A DNA stretch of 64,000 nt. Origin: Hydractinia symbiolongicarpus (Eukaryota > Cnidaria > Hydrozoa > Anthoathecata > Hydractiniidae). Position 1 is the stretch's first letter; every line of letters begins with the position of its first letter. The stretch is from assembly GCF_029227915.1 (NCBI RefSeq), contig NC_079877.1, positions 22,283,851-22,347,850 of the forward strand. Direction: 5' to 3'. Positions 48,689 through 61,064 of the stretch are shown here, piece by piece. The notes beneath the pieces were generated by a model, which was not told the origin of the DNA, ran no database searches, and was given only the letters and a program-made list of their open reading frames with translations. The position numbers and the translations under genes are program-made.

Positions 48689-48760
48689 GCGTCGGTGGTG
48701 TAAAGGTTAGCATTGTTGCCTTCCAAGCAATAGATCCGGGTTCGATTCCCGGCTGACGCA
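48689..48760 (+). tRNA. tRNA-Gly (anticodon UCC), second copy
   Basis: Identical over all 72 bases to 39434-39505, with five bases of shared upstream flank (GACA plus one) and different flanks beyond. A short T-run (CTTTTTG) follows. Confidence 0.92.
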
Positions 48761-49718
48761 TCTGCTTTTTGTCGTTGTTGTTGTTGTTGTCGTTGTTACT
48801 GCGAAGTAAAACATTATTTATCAAGGCGTCACATCAACTCTTCATTTTTCTTATCAGGTCACCAAAACTATTAGGTATAAATATTAACACTTCATTGTGG
48901 GTTTTTTGTAATGAATGATGCGTGATTGAGTACATTTGTGCATTTCATTATAAACCTACCTTTTTTATCGAAGTTTGCTACTTTAAAGATGGCTTTTACG
49001 CCTACAATATTTCTCTCCCGATCTTACTTTTCTTTAAATTTTCTCTTTAAAAATGAAAACACAACCTGGCTGCCAGCGCATGTTGTCTCTTTTTTATATT
49101 GGGACGGCGAGACGAACATAGCCCTGGAGGAGGCCTCGTCACGTAACCCTCAAATGCACAATTTTTCTTAACGAGATTTGTCTCAATGAACCAACGTTTT
49201 ATATATAACCTCGCAGCGTTAAGCGAGGTCGGCGTCCTATGTCACAGATATGTGCGGCGAGTTTGTTTCATTCCTCTCATTTGCAGCAGACAAACTGATC
49301 TGTATATTGCCCTTGATTGTTTTCCAAATGTATAGCTAAATACACAATCATGTCATTTAAGCAATCGGTAACTTGAAATTTAAGCAGTTTAGGTATGTCT
49401 ATTTTACCGAATCGGCTGACAAGCAAGCACTTGTATGTAGGAGCAACTTGTCGCAAATTGGTTAATGATTTTCCCACCTGACTATAATGGCTACATATAG
49501 TTTTTAAATGGTCACGTTATTCTACGTGCCTGACTGAAGGTAGCTAGAATAACAAGAGTTTTTTGTTTAAAACCCTTATAATCCAAAAAATTTAATGAAA
49601 AACGTTGAACAGGTTCAAAAATTGAAAGTGACATTCTCTGAAATGTAATATTTGTAACAGGTATTACATGTAAAATATTAACACTATCTTTAGTGGATAT
49701 TGGATTTAACCATATGCC
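48761..49718. other. Gene-free stretch
   Basis: Short (TTG)n/(TCG) repeat directly after the tRNA (48775-48795). No gene supported. Confidence 0.4.
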
Positions 49719-50159
49719 GGGTGAGCGTTCAATCAAAGTGTGTTTTTTCCCGGGAGGTAAGCCTTACAGGCGGCGATACACGATCCGATTAATCGATTTC
49801 GATTAATTAGATCGCGTATCATGTAAAAATCTTATGCTTTCGGCATGCTCAGACTTGTCGAATTCGATTCTTAAAAAGTTGGTTTAACTTTTTCGATTAA
49901 TAGAAAGGTTTTTAGTCAATCAAAATGCTTAAAATCTGTACATCAAATGTGTGTTCAAAAAAATGTGAGTTTCTATATCAAAAATAAACATTAGTAGAGG
50001 AACTTAAACACATCATGCCGTCAAGAAAGGATAAAACAGAAATCAACGAGATTTTTATCAGTTAATGAACCTTATTAACAAAAAAGTAACAAATAACGCA
50101 CTCTGTTTTTAACGTTTTCTTAAATTTTTAAATGTTGTATTAATAACTGTAACAGCAGC

Positions 50160-52345
50160 GGGTTCAACTCAATACAACTAAACCTAGTAGAGTCACCACA
50201 AGGTCGAAAACACTCATTGATAACATTTTCTCTAACCTAATAACTACACCATCTACAGCTGGCAAACTCACCTATTCTATATCTGATCATCTACCACAGT
50301 TTGCCATATTTAACAAACCAGTATCCACTACTGGCGCACACAAGAAGGTTAAACATTCCTTTCGAAATTTTACTAAAAATGATTTCCTCCTAGACGTACT
50401 TTCTGTTGACTGGGAAGAAGAACTTTTTCAATCAAATGACCCAAATGTTGCTACTACAACTCTTACCAAATTAAATTCTATCATTAATAATCATGCTCCT
50501 CTTTTCCAAGTCAATATAAAAAAAATCTAAAATTAGCAGAAAACCCTGGGTAACATCTGAAATACTTAAATCTATTAACTACAAACAGCACATATATAAA
50601 AAATTCCTAAAAGAAAAAAAAGAAAATCAAAAAGCATTATTGTTTAATCAATTTAAAAATATAGAAATACACTCAACCTAATCACAAGAGTCAGCAAAGA
50701 TAAGTACTACAAGGATTTTTTTCACGAACACAAACAAAATCTTAAAAGAACCTGGGACGGAATCAAAAAAATCATAAACTCCAAGTCCTCCAAAGAAAGT
50801 ATACCTAGCACAATGCAAATAAACAATAAACCTATTAGTAATAACCTCACTATAGCTAATTCTTTCAATAATTTTTTTGGTGAAATTGCTGAACATACCA
50901 AATCTAAAATCAGACCCACTAGCATCTCTCCAATGGACTATATGGGAGATACAAACTCTCACTCTATTTTTATGAAGCCTACTACTACTATAGAAACAGG
51001 AAATTTGATACTCTCTCTACAGGAAATTAAAGCCACTGGTCCTGGTAGCATTCCTACTACTTTTTTGAAATTACTTACACCTACTATTAGTCCACTTCTA
51101 TGTAAAATTATTAACATTTCCTTTCAAACTGGAACTTACCCAGACATTCTAAAAACTTTTAACATTGCACCAATTTACAAAAAAAGGCCCCAAAACTTGT
51201 ATTGAAAACTACCGCCCTATCTCCTTACTTTCCAATATAAATAGAATTTTTAAAAAGGCTATATACTCACGGTTTTATTCTTTCTTTGAAGATGATCTCT
51301 TACTTTTTTTAAATACCAATATGGTTTTAGGCAGAAACATAATACCGTGCATGTCCTACTACAACTAACTGAGGAAGTCAGGACTGCGGTATAACATCAG
51401 ATAATTCTAGCATAATTCATGGAGTCCCACATGGCTCAGTCTTAGAGCCTTTATTATTTTTAATATATCTCAACGACCTCCATCGTGCAATAAAACACTC
51501 AAAAATAATTCATTTCGCAGATGATACTTACATGATTAATTGTAGTAGTTCTTTAAAAAAATTAACAAGGAAGTAAACGAAGACTTAAAACTTTTAAACA
51601 TATGGCTACGAACAAACAAAATTAGTCTAAATGTTAATAAAACAGACATTATACTGTTTCGCCCTAAGCACATCAGAGAAGTTAAAAAACATCTAAATTT
51701 CCGCCTTAGTGGACAAAAACTGCAACTAGTCACAAAAAAAAATATCTTGGAGTTCAAATCAAAGAAAATCTAATTTGGGATCATCACATTAACGACTTAC
51801 TTCCAAAATTAAACAGGGCAAATGGAGTCCTAGCCAAGTTAAGGCACATTGTATCCAGAGATACCCTACTAAACATATACTATGTTATCTTTCACTCCCA
51901 TCTTACATATGCATCACTGATATGGGGTCAGACTGTTACATCGTTCGTACACAAAGTAAGTGCATTACAAAATAAAGCTTTAAGAATTATCAATTTTAAA
52001 CTAAATCGGGACACAGTTCACCCTTTGTATCTTGAAACAAAAATTCTAAAATTTCAGCAGAATATTCAATATTTAAACACCCTTTTTGCCTACTCATACC
52101 ACACACAAATGTTACCCATTGCATGTAAAGACCTTCTTATACCTGTGAATCAAATACATGCTCATCACACTAAACTATCTAACATAAAATTCCACATCCC
52201 AAGAACTAATACCATAACCTACGCCACCTACTCAGTGTGTACACAAATTCCTATCTCCTGGAATAAAGCTATCCCACGAATTAGTAATATTTTATTAGAA
52301 AAAGTAAAAAACTTTCAAAAAAAAATTAAAAATATTTTTCACTAA
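50160..52345 (+). pseudogene. CR1/Jockey-type LINE, 5'-truncated and decayed
   Basis: The plus strand begins inside the end of an AP endonuclease domain (LIDNIFSN...ISDHLPQFAIF). Then come KATGPGSIPTTFLK, IENYRPISLLSNINRIFKK, a FADDTYM catalytic block near 51511, LGVQIKENLIWDHHINDL, ALQNKALRIINF and a basic C-terminus ending KKIKNIFH*. That order is APE, RT and thumb of Jockey/CR1-group non-LTR retrotransposons. Frame breaks and stops occur throughout (near 50530, 51195, 51385 and 51560). The 5' half is missing, typical of incomplete target-primed insertion. Confidence 0.8.
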
Positions 52346-54317
52346 CAATAATACAACATAGCTTTACAAAAACTAATCCAAAAATGTTTAAATTGCTCTC
52401 TTTTCTCTCTTTCTTCTCTTATCTTTCCTATCTCTGTCTCTTCTAATGAAAATCTTTTCTTCCTTTCCATTCTGAGACACTGTCAATTGCAACCTTCCTG
52501 TTAAAGATACTTTTTTATTCGTTTTTGTGTTTTTCTTGTTCTTTTGTTTTCGTTGTAAAAGGACGCCGTAGATCCACTAGCTTTGCTATCCCTACGGAAT
52601 TCCTTCGTTTTTAACTCCAAAGCCTCACTCGATGATATTAAGGTGCGAGTCGGTCTGCATTTTATGTTTGAAACATTCGTGAGGCAACGCGCAACATTCT
52701 GCTGTTAAATTCCGGTCTGTGAAATTACTATACTAACGCAAGAATTTCAAAACAAGCTGCCAATGGATAAAAATAGTATTATTGTGCTGGGAAAGAAGAA
52801 GTGAATGTATCACTGTTTTAACCCCTTCTTCTCTTTCTTTTCTTTGAACATTGTATACATCCTGTTTTTTGTGATGCCAGATAGATGCTTTTGTAAAGTA
52901 CTTGTAAAGTACTAAGGATTGATCAGTTGTGACTAGTGACTAACAAAAGAAAGGCAGTGCAGTAGAGCTTGATGGGCAAAGGAGACCAAAACTAGCTATA
53001 GATACATTGCCAAATATCTATACTAAATGCTGTTTACAAGTACTAGTTGGGCCGTAAATTAATATTTTGGAGGGCTCATCTTTCCTAGCTAGCTACACAG
53101 TAAGCTATTAAATTTGAGATCAAATATAAGAAATTGCCACAAAACCTAGCTATAGCTAGCTAGCTATATCTTTACCTTTTTAAGGTATAAAAATAAGAAC
53201 AACCAATTTTAAAACCAGCCTAAACATATTTAAAAACATATAATATAATATATTATGCCTTTATATTTATGTGTTTAAGCCATATACATATAAAGTTTAA
53301 AGTGAGACAAGTGCATTGCTGCTTTCTGTTTTTGTATCACATTTTTCATTACTTTGACACTGCAGAATTTTATAAAGCAGGCTATATATTTTTTCAGGTT
53401 GTCCTTCGTTTGTTTTGTGTGTACAATGAATGAACCTAATAACGAAGTGTTTGATGCATTGGTTTTAAATCATACGATAGTTCTATCATGTGGATACGTT
53501 GTCTATGATAATGGTTCTACAGTCTTGTGGTCTACAAGCACATGTGAATTTGTAGAAACGTCTGGAACATCTACTGACACTTCGTCAGTTAAATCAAAAA
53601 TTGTTTGTGATAAAATCAGCAATGCACTTTGATCCATAAAATAACAGTATATATATAATGTAAAACATGGTTTAAAAACTAATGATAAAAGGACTATATA
53701 TTTACTGTAAAATATAAAAAAACTTTGAGGAACTTGACGTTATAAAGGTTTCTGTCATGTGAAATCAATTGATCTGGGTACATATTTTATTCAGAGAAAC
53801 TTTTCGTGAGAAAAACTTTCCAAATATCTGTAGAAAGTTAAACTTTTGCAATTTGTGATTTCTAAGTTTTCGAATTTGCTCGTCAAAAGTTTTTTAAAAA
53901 AAATTAGTGGATAACATTGTGAACCAACAATTTAAATTAAACTTTTGTATATAAATGTATAAACAATTCAGATTAAACATTTGTATATAAATGGTCATTT
54001 TTAAAAGTTTTGTAAAAAAGCCCCAAAATCGTAAAATTCGTGAAAGTTTCTCTTGCAAAAGTTTCTCCAAATAAGGTTTCAAATTTTCAGCTGTGAAAAA
54101 TCCAAGCAAGGTTAAAAGTGTAATATATATATATATACCATATTATTAAACATTACATTCTGTTCTAAATCTGTTAATTTACGAAGAATTAGTTTATATT
54201 CACTACTTAATGGTGAATTTTCATCCAGGCAGCAGTCTATCTTGTATAATAAAAAAATTGAATTTTGATATCCACAGAAAAAGTTAAGTAGGCATCTGTA
54301 AAGTTTTGCATACTTAT
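52346..54317. other. LINE 3' flank and gene-free AT-rich stretch
   Basis: Pyrimidine-rich sequence (52395-52560), perhaps LINE 3' UTR. A 24-base repeat at 52628-52651 has its exact inverse at 55443-55466. At about 53924-53997 there is a tandem duplication of about 40 bp (ACAATTYARATTAAAC...TTGTATATAAATG). The ORF at 53354-53632 has no recognisable domain. Confidence 0.4.
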
Positions 54318-54386
54318 GCCCTGTTGGTCTAATGGCTATGACACTCATACAAATGAGAGATCCAGGTTCAAATCCTGGACAGGGCA
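54318..54386 (+). tRNA. tRNA-like sequence with shortened anticodon arm (probable pseudogene)
   Basis: Seven perfect acceptor pairs (GCCCTGT with ACAGGGC, discriminator A), D-arm GTC...GAC and a perfect T-arm CCAGGTTCAAATCCTGG. The middle is too short: only 19 bases lie between D-arm and T-arm, and the anticodon hairpin CTCAT-ACAA-ATGAG closes with a four-base loop instead of seven. No anticodon can be assigned. There is no obvious T-run directly after it. Confidence 0.5.
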
Positions 54387-55539
54387 AGATAAAACATAAT
54401 TATCTTGCATCTACAACACAATAATGAGTATATGATATTTATATAGCTATGTGAGGATAATTGGTATTTTTTAAATTATAGGGGGAGTGTTAAATGCATT
54501 CATCACTTTCATTTAAAGACCACAAAAATGCCATGTCTGGAGGATAGTGAACTGAACTGATCTAATAATATATTTACGTCTTGTATTTTATAGATCAAAA
54601 CATTCAATAGAACTGATAAAAAATAGAAATAATAAGTTTGTTAGTTCATTGGACGATCTTTATCCCTTGTCAAGAAAAGGCAGCTAGCTATATATATACT
54701 TAAATAGAAATTTTCGCTTGCGAACCAAGGGGATAATATTATAATGCTTTACCAATGTTTACATTTTCGCCGTTTCTGATTGACTCCGAGAAAACACATT
54801 ATGCAGCTACCATATTTCTTTGATTTTATTGTTGTTCTCGGCTTTTGATTGGCTTAGGATTTAACATTTATTACACACTGCATCTTTCAAACTTGCGGAC
54901 CAAGCTTCAGCAGTTTTTAGCTGAAACTTTGTAATATGGTTAAGAAAAGGGTTTGGGGCAACATGCATGCACTAGATACGTATATATAATTATTGTTCGC
55001 AATAAGCCATAGGATGAATGCTACAAACTATGTCTTCCTTAATGTAGTATCTGGCCTATAAACCATGTTATCCAAACAAAACCTTAGGTCAGAGAAACTT
55101 TTGAGGTGGTTTTTAGGACATTACGTTGAACTAAAGCTCTCTTGGATGTTAAGGGAAACGTGATTTTGAGAGTTATATTGATACAGTTCTTATAAGCCAA
55201 AATTCGCGTTTTAGTAACATGCCATTGTGCTGCCCCATCTGATTTTCTATGAAAACCGTGTCTTGATCAAAGGCTTGTTACGCCCGAACAGCTACGTGGG
55301 AGCCATTATGTTTGCAACCATTGAAAAGAGCATAACATTTGCAGACCAGCGATGGGTCACTTTTTATCAGACTATGAAAAACAACTGAGAAATAGCTCAT
55401 CAAAGTTACGCTTTTTTACTTTACGAAAAGTGATGATTTCTGGACTCGCACCTTAATATCATCGAGCAATGAGATCTAAAAAATTATTTATCTATTATAA
55501 AGGTTTTAAATATTACCCTTTTGTACATCTTTTCTAACA

Positions 55540-55541
<2 letters not shown>

Positions 55542-55589
<48 letters not shown>
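55542..55589. repeat. (AT)n microsatellite
   Basis: About 24 uninterrupted AT units. Confidence 0.9.
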
Positions 55590-55594
<5 letters not shown>

Positions 55595-55713
55595 TAGAGC
55601 AGTAGATTTTTAATCCATGTAACATATTAACATATATCGTTATTTATATTATATTTATTTGAAACGGGTTTATCAAAACTGTAACTTTTGGAAGCTAAAA
55701 CGAGAAATACATA

Positions 55714-55747
55714 TTACTTACTTACTTACTTACTTTACTTACTTACT
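55714..55747. repeat. (CTTA)n microsatellite
   Basis: Repeated CTTA units with one interruption; such tails often mark LINE 3' ends. Confidence 0.7.
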
Positions 55748-55988
55748 CTGTCTTCCCTCTCTAAAGACATTTTATCGAAAGGAAATTATCAAAATCTGTT
55801 TGGTTTTATATTAATATTCAATATAATTTCGATAAATCGAACTTGATTAATTGGATCGTGTATCATCACCTTGTTACCTGTTAAGTTTCGATTTTATTTT
55901 AATGCTCAATATAATTTCGACAAATCGAATTCAATTCATCGGATCGTGTATCACCGCCTTAAGTCACACTTTAATTGACCGCTCAAGC

Positions 55989-58727
55989 CAATGTAGTAAT
56001 ATGATTACAGTTAGATTTGTCTGAAATTTGCATCATATCGTGCCCATAGGCCTATCAAGAATCATTTTACCAAAAATGTTATTTCTCATTAGTTGCTCAA
56101 AATTTAGGTTTTTTCTTTTCCTCAAAATGCCTATATATATAAAAAAAATTTGCCTCATGCATAATTATCTGTTAGAATGTTCTTGACGTACTCCAATACA
56201 AGTTTCAAGTCAATAACTTTATGTACCGAAGTTATTGCACTTCTAATTTTCTTAATTAGGCCAGATAAATGTGCATTCAATGATAAAATAGCTATTACAA
56301 TTATGAGGGGCGGATCCAGGATTTTTTTCTGGTTAGGCAAAATTTGATTGATTTTTTGGCAAAGTAAAGTCAAGGGTTGTGGTGTTGTACGAGGTAAATC
56401 GGCCGTTTTGTGTTTTTGCTGTAAAAGGAGCTAATATTTTCCCAAAAGTAAGGTTTTTAGTTATTAAAAATCCTTCCTAGATTAGAAACGAAAGTTTCTT
56501 TACAGCCAAATAAAAAACAGTAACCTCCGTAGTTTTAACACTTTATCCTTGTTAAAACATGCGAATGGAAAATGCGTCCGTTTAGCAAATTAGATTCGAA
56601 ACAGGGTTAGCGTTTCCAGTTTCTTTGAATGACATACTGGTAATAATCATCAACTAAGCATCTTTTTACGTTTTACGCACATAATACGAGTTCAAGTAAT
56701 AAGTTGGAGAGTTGCTTTATTTCAAAATATGCAGTAAGTCTAATAACTAACAATACAACAAAAATTACATTACAAGACAATTTTAGGAATAGATAGTCGA
56801 CAGTAGTGCAACGTAGAAATATTGTTTGGAATATTATAGTCTGTGTTAACAACCTGCAAATGCACAAAGAAAAGCAGCATATAAAAGAATGAAAGCTTTC
56901 CAGTTAGATTGTGTAAGATAGCAACATATAATAAACGTTTACAAAGAGCATATAGTAATCACCTCTTTATGAAGTTAATACAGTTTGATATTAAGGTTAC
57001 TGGTGTATTTTTGCACCAATTTCTATTAAGCATTAAATTTAATGTTATGAAATTCCCACAAAAGTAAAGCAGTTTATTAAGCCCGAAAAGAGTTAGAAAT
57101 CAGAAAAATAACATCAAAACATTTAACATGTCTGTATATTATTTACCCTCGCAAGTCCCTGTCAACTATGTTTGAAAAATATTTTAATACTGTACAATCT
57201 TTAGGAAAGTTTCAGTAACTATAGGCCAATTCTGAAGATTCTCATATAAAAAGCAACATACATACAAGTTCTACTCATAATCACAAGTAAACATGACATT
57301 TTCATTAGTTTACAGGCTGTAACAGAACGTTCTTTAACATGCAATTTTTGTTTCGATCTGTATTGTTTTATGTGAAAATCATTTCTATGATTTACTGGAA
57401 TTTTCACAAGTTATTTTGTTTGATTTTTTTTACCAATTTTGTTGATTATACCAGATATATATTCATTGTTTACAGTTTTCCAATATATATTATAAGGATT
57501 CAAAGCAAATCTTCTGTATTCTTTAATTGATTGTGATTTTCGTTGTCAGAAGAATATTCATCATAGGTACTAGGGTGACATCAAAATATCTTATCCTAAA
57601 ACAAAATTATATACGTTGTATTGCTCAACAAGATGAGAATAAGAAATATTATACAACAAACTTGGACTATTCTTAGATTAGCTATTGCTTCATTCTTTTG
57701 TTTTTAGCAATTTTATTACAATTAAAAGTACCATGGGAAAGTTAAAGATCTCCTCGTGTTCTTAAATGTTTTGAAATAAGTAGTGGGATGTTGTATATAA
57801 AATGCACTGTTTAAAAGTTCCCACAAAGTCAAAGTTCTAAGGGACAATCACAATAAAAAAGTATATGCTAAACGTATAAATTTGACGGTGGGACGAAGTA
57901 GAATCCTTTGATGTTTAAGTATATCTCATACTGTATACATCGATTTCTTAGAGAACAGAAAGTTTTTTGAACTTGTAATGTGTAACGGCTTAACAGGGAC
58001 ACATGGCCGAGTGCTTATGATTTCAAGGACTGACAACATTCAAATATTACCTTTTCTGATTTTGATGCTTAGGCGAGGGAAAGGGTATCTGCAGATGTAT
58101 TAACATTTAGCTTGGACTTTTGCGTTCAAGAAAGAGCTGTCTCTTAGTTATCTTACAAGAATGTTTTCTCTCCCAAACAGCAACAAAGACACACAGTTGC
58201 ATAAACGTCTACACGAAGCTTACACGAAGCCTGTGACCTTAAGACGTTAAGCAAAAAAACTAACAAAATTCAAACTAATACACATACACATAAATTGCCT
58301 CAGTTATCTTGTTTAGCATTTGGGCTTTTATAAACAAACAATACATTTGATCGAGGTCAAGGTAAAACCTTTTGTTTTGATAAGAAAAAGATTTTAATCA
58401 TATGTTTTCTAAGAACATCTGGTGGTTTACCACTTTTAAGAACAGTTCTATTATTTACTTTAAAGCAATGAATTTATTGTCTCTTGCAGAGGCAGATGAA
58501 GGTTTGGTTTGAGACAACAACATGGCACACGTGGCTGAAATATTTCCCTCCAGCATTTCCAATCCTTTCAATATCTGAAAGGGTTTCCAAATTCAAAACT
58601 TCTTCATTTAACTTTGGTAGCATACAATTGCTTTGATATTCTATACATTTGAAGTGCTACCTGCAATTGGACCTGACCCAGGTAAAACATGTTTAAAAAG
58701 AAACATCCACTTGTCCATGTAACCATA
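55989..58727. other. Gene-free stretch
   Basis: No gene supported on either strand; AT-rich with only short open frames. Confidence 0.4.
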
Positions 58728-58937
58728 CCCGTGGTCGTTTTAGGCGTTTAAACTTTTTAACCCACGGACGTTTTAGGCGTTTTAACTTAAAAACCACGGA
58801 CGTTTTAGGCGTTTTAACTTCACATTTCAGAATTTCATTCATTGGAACTTGAAAACCCACGGACGTTTTAGGCGTTTTTTCTTCCATCTGTAATTCTCAT
58901 TCTTTCGGAACTTTAAAACCCGCGGACGTTTTAGGCG
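58728..58937. repeat. Five-copy minisatellite, CCCACGGACGTTTTAGGCG core
   Basis: Cores start at 58728, 58761, 58793, 58856 and 58919, so spacings are 33, 32, 63 and 63 (one and two units of about 32). Three cores are followed by TTTTAACTT or close variants. On the minus strand the core reads RLKRPWV in one frame and TPKTSV in another. Confidence 0.75.
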
Positions 58938-59688
58938 AATCGACACTTTGCCTAAGATCGCCCCGGGTTTGCTTATTTGAGTAAAATATAAAAAATCGAT
59001 AAAACGCCGCATCGTCATGAAGTCGAAATCGGCGGATGCCAAAAAATAAATTTATAAAAATAATTTAGTTTTTTTATAGATTATTCTATCTATAGAATAC
59101 CTTTTCTCTAGTAGGTCACAAAATTAGGCTTAGGCAATTGTCTAGGCTGCCTAACCCTAGATCCCACCTGAAAACGGATTATGACAATCATTAGTATTAT
59201 CACTACCATTCGCATTTATTATTCATGATATATATGATGGTAAAATCGCTATTATTGTTGAACATATTTGACACTCCACAAAAAAAGATGGACAGCGAGA
59301 AATATAAACATATAAAAAAACTGCAAAGATCCTTACTTTAAAATTAAACGTGGTGACAACTCTTTTCTTTGATTTTTTAGGAGAAGAAGTTGAGAAGCCT
59401 GACTAACTTAAGGGAATCAATTCTTTGAACAAAAAATTAATTTTCTAGAAAACTAATTTTCTCGAATTTCGCCAAAAAAGTTTTTGATTTCATTTTTGAA
59501 TGACTTTTATGCAAGGATGCACTGAAATAAAGGTTCAAATTGAAATTCTTAAATCTAACATATATAATGCTAGGTAAAATTTAATTCAAATTTATTCCAG
59601 GCTCGTTACTCACGAAAACAAGAATCAAATAGTGTAACACGTTATGATCTTTTATTGTAGGCTCACATGCAGTGTTTGTGAGTACTAG
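58938..59688. other. Gene-free stretch
   Basis: Nothing recognisable. Confidence 0.35.
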
Positions 59689-59839
59689 ATGGTGCAATGT
59701 GAACATGGTGGTGGCATGGTAACCGTTGAAAGAAGACTGCTTGTACAACACGTTCTATCATGCCACACTGACAACGTAAGGACGAGTTTCTTTTTTATAA
59801 CTGCTTCTTAATGCAGGAACACAGATTGTGATATTTGTG
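59689..59839 (+). other. Possible Cys/His-rich exons (zinc-finger-like, weak)
   Basis: ATG at 59689 opens MVQCEHGGGMVTVERRLLVQ and continues HVLSCHTDN to a GT donor at 59776. A small AG-bounded piece (59817-59839) could add NTDCDIC. The Cys/His spacing recalls TRAF-type zinc fingers, and coiled-coil exons follow downstream, but the splice phases do not fit (phase 0 into phase 2) and the next exon is not clear. Kept only as a pointer. Confidence 0.25.
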
Positions 59840-60409
59840 GTAAGTCTGTAATATTAGTCTGTATTAGTCTGTACTTTTCTGTGCGTCCATAAACGCTGTT
59901 AAATCGCTACTTTGTGCGAAGGATGCATTAAAGAGGTGTGTCCGGAACAACTAAGACTGGTGAAAATGAGACCGGAATATATATGACAGCCGAACCCGTG
60001 GATTTTTTCACAGTCTAATGACCAGTGTTTAATATTCGTTTTATAGAAATGCTAGAAATTGTTAGAAATTTAACTTCAAATCAATTTTTACATTTGCAAG
60101 CACTAGAGTAGCTCTGCAACAACAACAACAATTCTTAATTAGATATTTTTACACAATCCTTCATGCACTGGCGAAATTGACGTCGAGCCAACAGTATTTA
60201 GGCACAATTCAATCCAAACGGACGGGCTTATATTTGAATTATAATCTAAATGAGAGATAGATGACACCTCTATATAATTTCTAATTAATAATAACTGTTT
60301 AGGTGGACAGCAGCCATCCAGCGACAAATAAAAGTATATTGCAACTTGGAAAGAAAATTTCTTGACAAATTTAAAATTATTGAGACGCAATTATTTATAA
60401 AAAAGCAAG

Positions 60410-60634
60410 GATGTTGATAGCTCAAGGGCTGCTTGTAAGACACAAGAGAAACGAATAAAATATCTGGAAGGCGAAAACAACAAATTAAAGGTTTTAAATC
60501 TTAATATGGGTCAGCTTGAATTGGAAATACAAAATTATAGTTGTCTAAGATCTATTGGCGATATTTATTACAGTCCAAAATTTTATAGCAAATTGGTGCC
60601 AAATTTACATCACGTGGCATGGAATGCGAAATAG
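60410..60634 (+). CDS. Coiled-coil segment (exon or relic)
   Basis: Open frame DVDSSRAACKTQEKRIKYLE, then GENNKLKVLNLNMGQLELEI, ending ...HVAWNAK* at 60634, with an AG just before it. The first half has heptad-like hydrophobic spacing (I, L, L, L, L) and would form a coiled coil. Its link to the mini-exon array 430 bp downstream is inferred from position and composition. In the sequence as read the frame stops here, so it may be an alternative 3' end or part of a decayed gene. Confidence 0.4.
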   Translation, partial: DVDSSRAACKTQEKRIKYLEGENNKLKVLNLNMGQLELEIQNYSCLRSIGDIYYSPKFYSKLVPNLHHVAWNAK

Positions 60635-61064
60635 ACGCGTAGAATTTGGCTCCCGCGTTTGCAGAAGTAATAATATGCCAGATTTAACATTTAATCCAAA
60701 TTAGTCTTGAAATGCATTGACCATGATGGCACGTATTTGAAACTAGGCTAGATAGATGTATCTTGCTTTTAAATTCTATTTAAATAAACGCTGCGCTTTG
60801 AAAATCCAGACCCTAAATACCTAAATAAATTGCAAATATTTTGGTATGTAGGTTAAGTATTTTTTATTTTTTTTATATTTTAATACGTGATCTTTTTATA
60901 TTCAGAAAAAAATATTGCGACAGAAGATAGCAGTGGCAACGGAGGACATCCTCCCTAATAAATGAAGTGGTGAGTGTGGTGTAACTTACATCATTAATTA
61001 TATATCATTTAACTTTAAAACAATTTATGTTGCATTAATCTCACTGTTGTTTAATTTATTGTAG

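Larger units (their letters stand above)
49719..55988. mobile_element. Composite region bounded by about 80 bp inverted repeats
   Basis: Left end (49719-49800): GTGAGCGTTCAATCAAAGTG, then AGGCGGCGATACACGATCCG. Right end (55900-55988), inverted: TTGAGCGGTCAATTAAAGTG, then AAGGCGGTGATACACGATCC. The left end has about 20 extra bases between the two blocks. A further near-copy of the GGATCGTGTATCA block sits at 55852-55871. The two ends could be the termini of a 6.3 kb DNA element into which a LINE and another repeat have jumped, or two members of one MITE family in opposite orientation. No transposase is recognised inside. Confidence 0.5.

Noticed and set aside
48926-49171. 81-residue ORF
   Set aside because: No recognisable motif and no flanking gene signals.
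58693-59042. Possible neuropeptide precursor with repeated LKRPWV
   Set aside because: There is no signal peptide, no Gly amide donor after the repeats, and the units are not in one frame.
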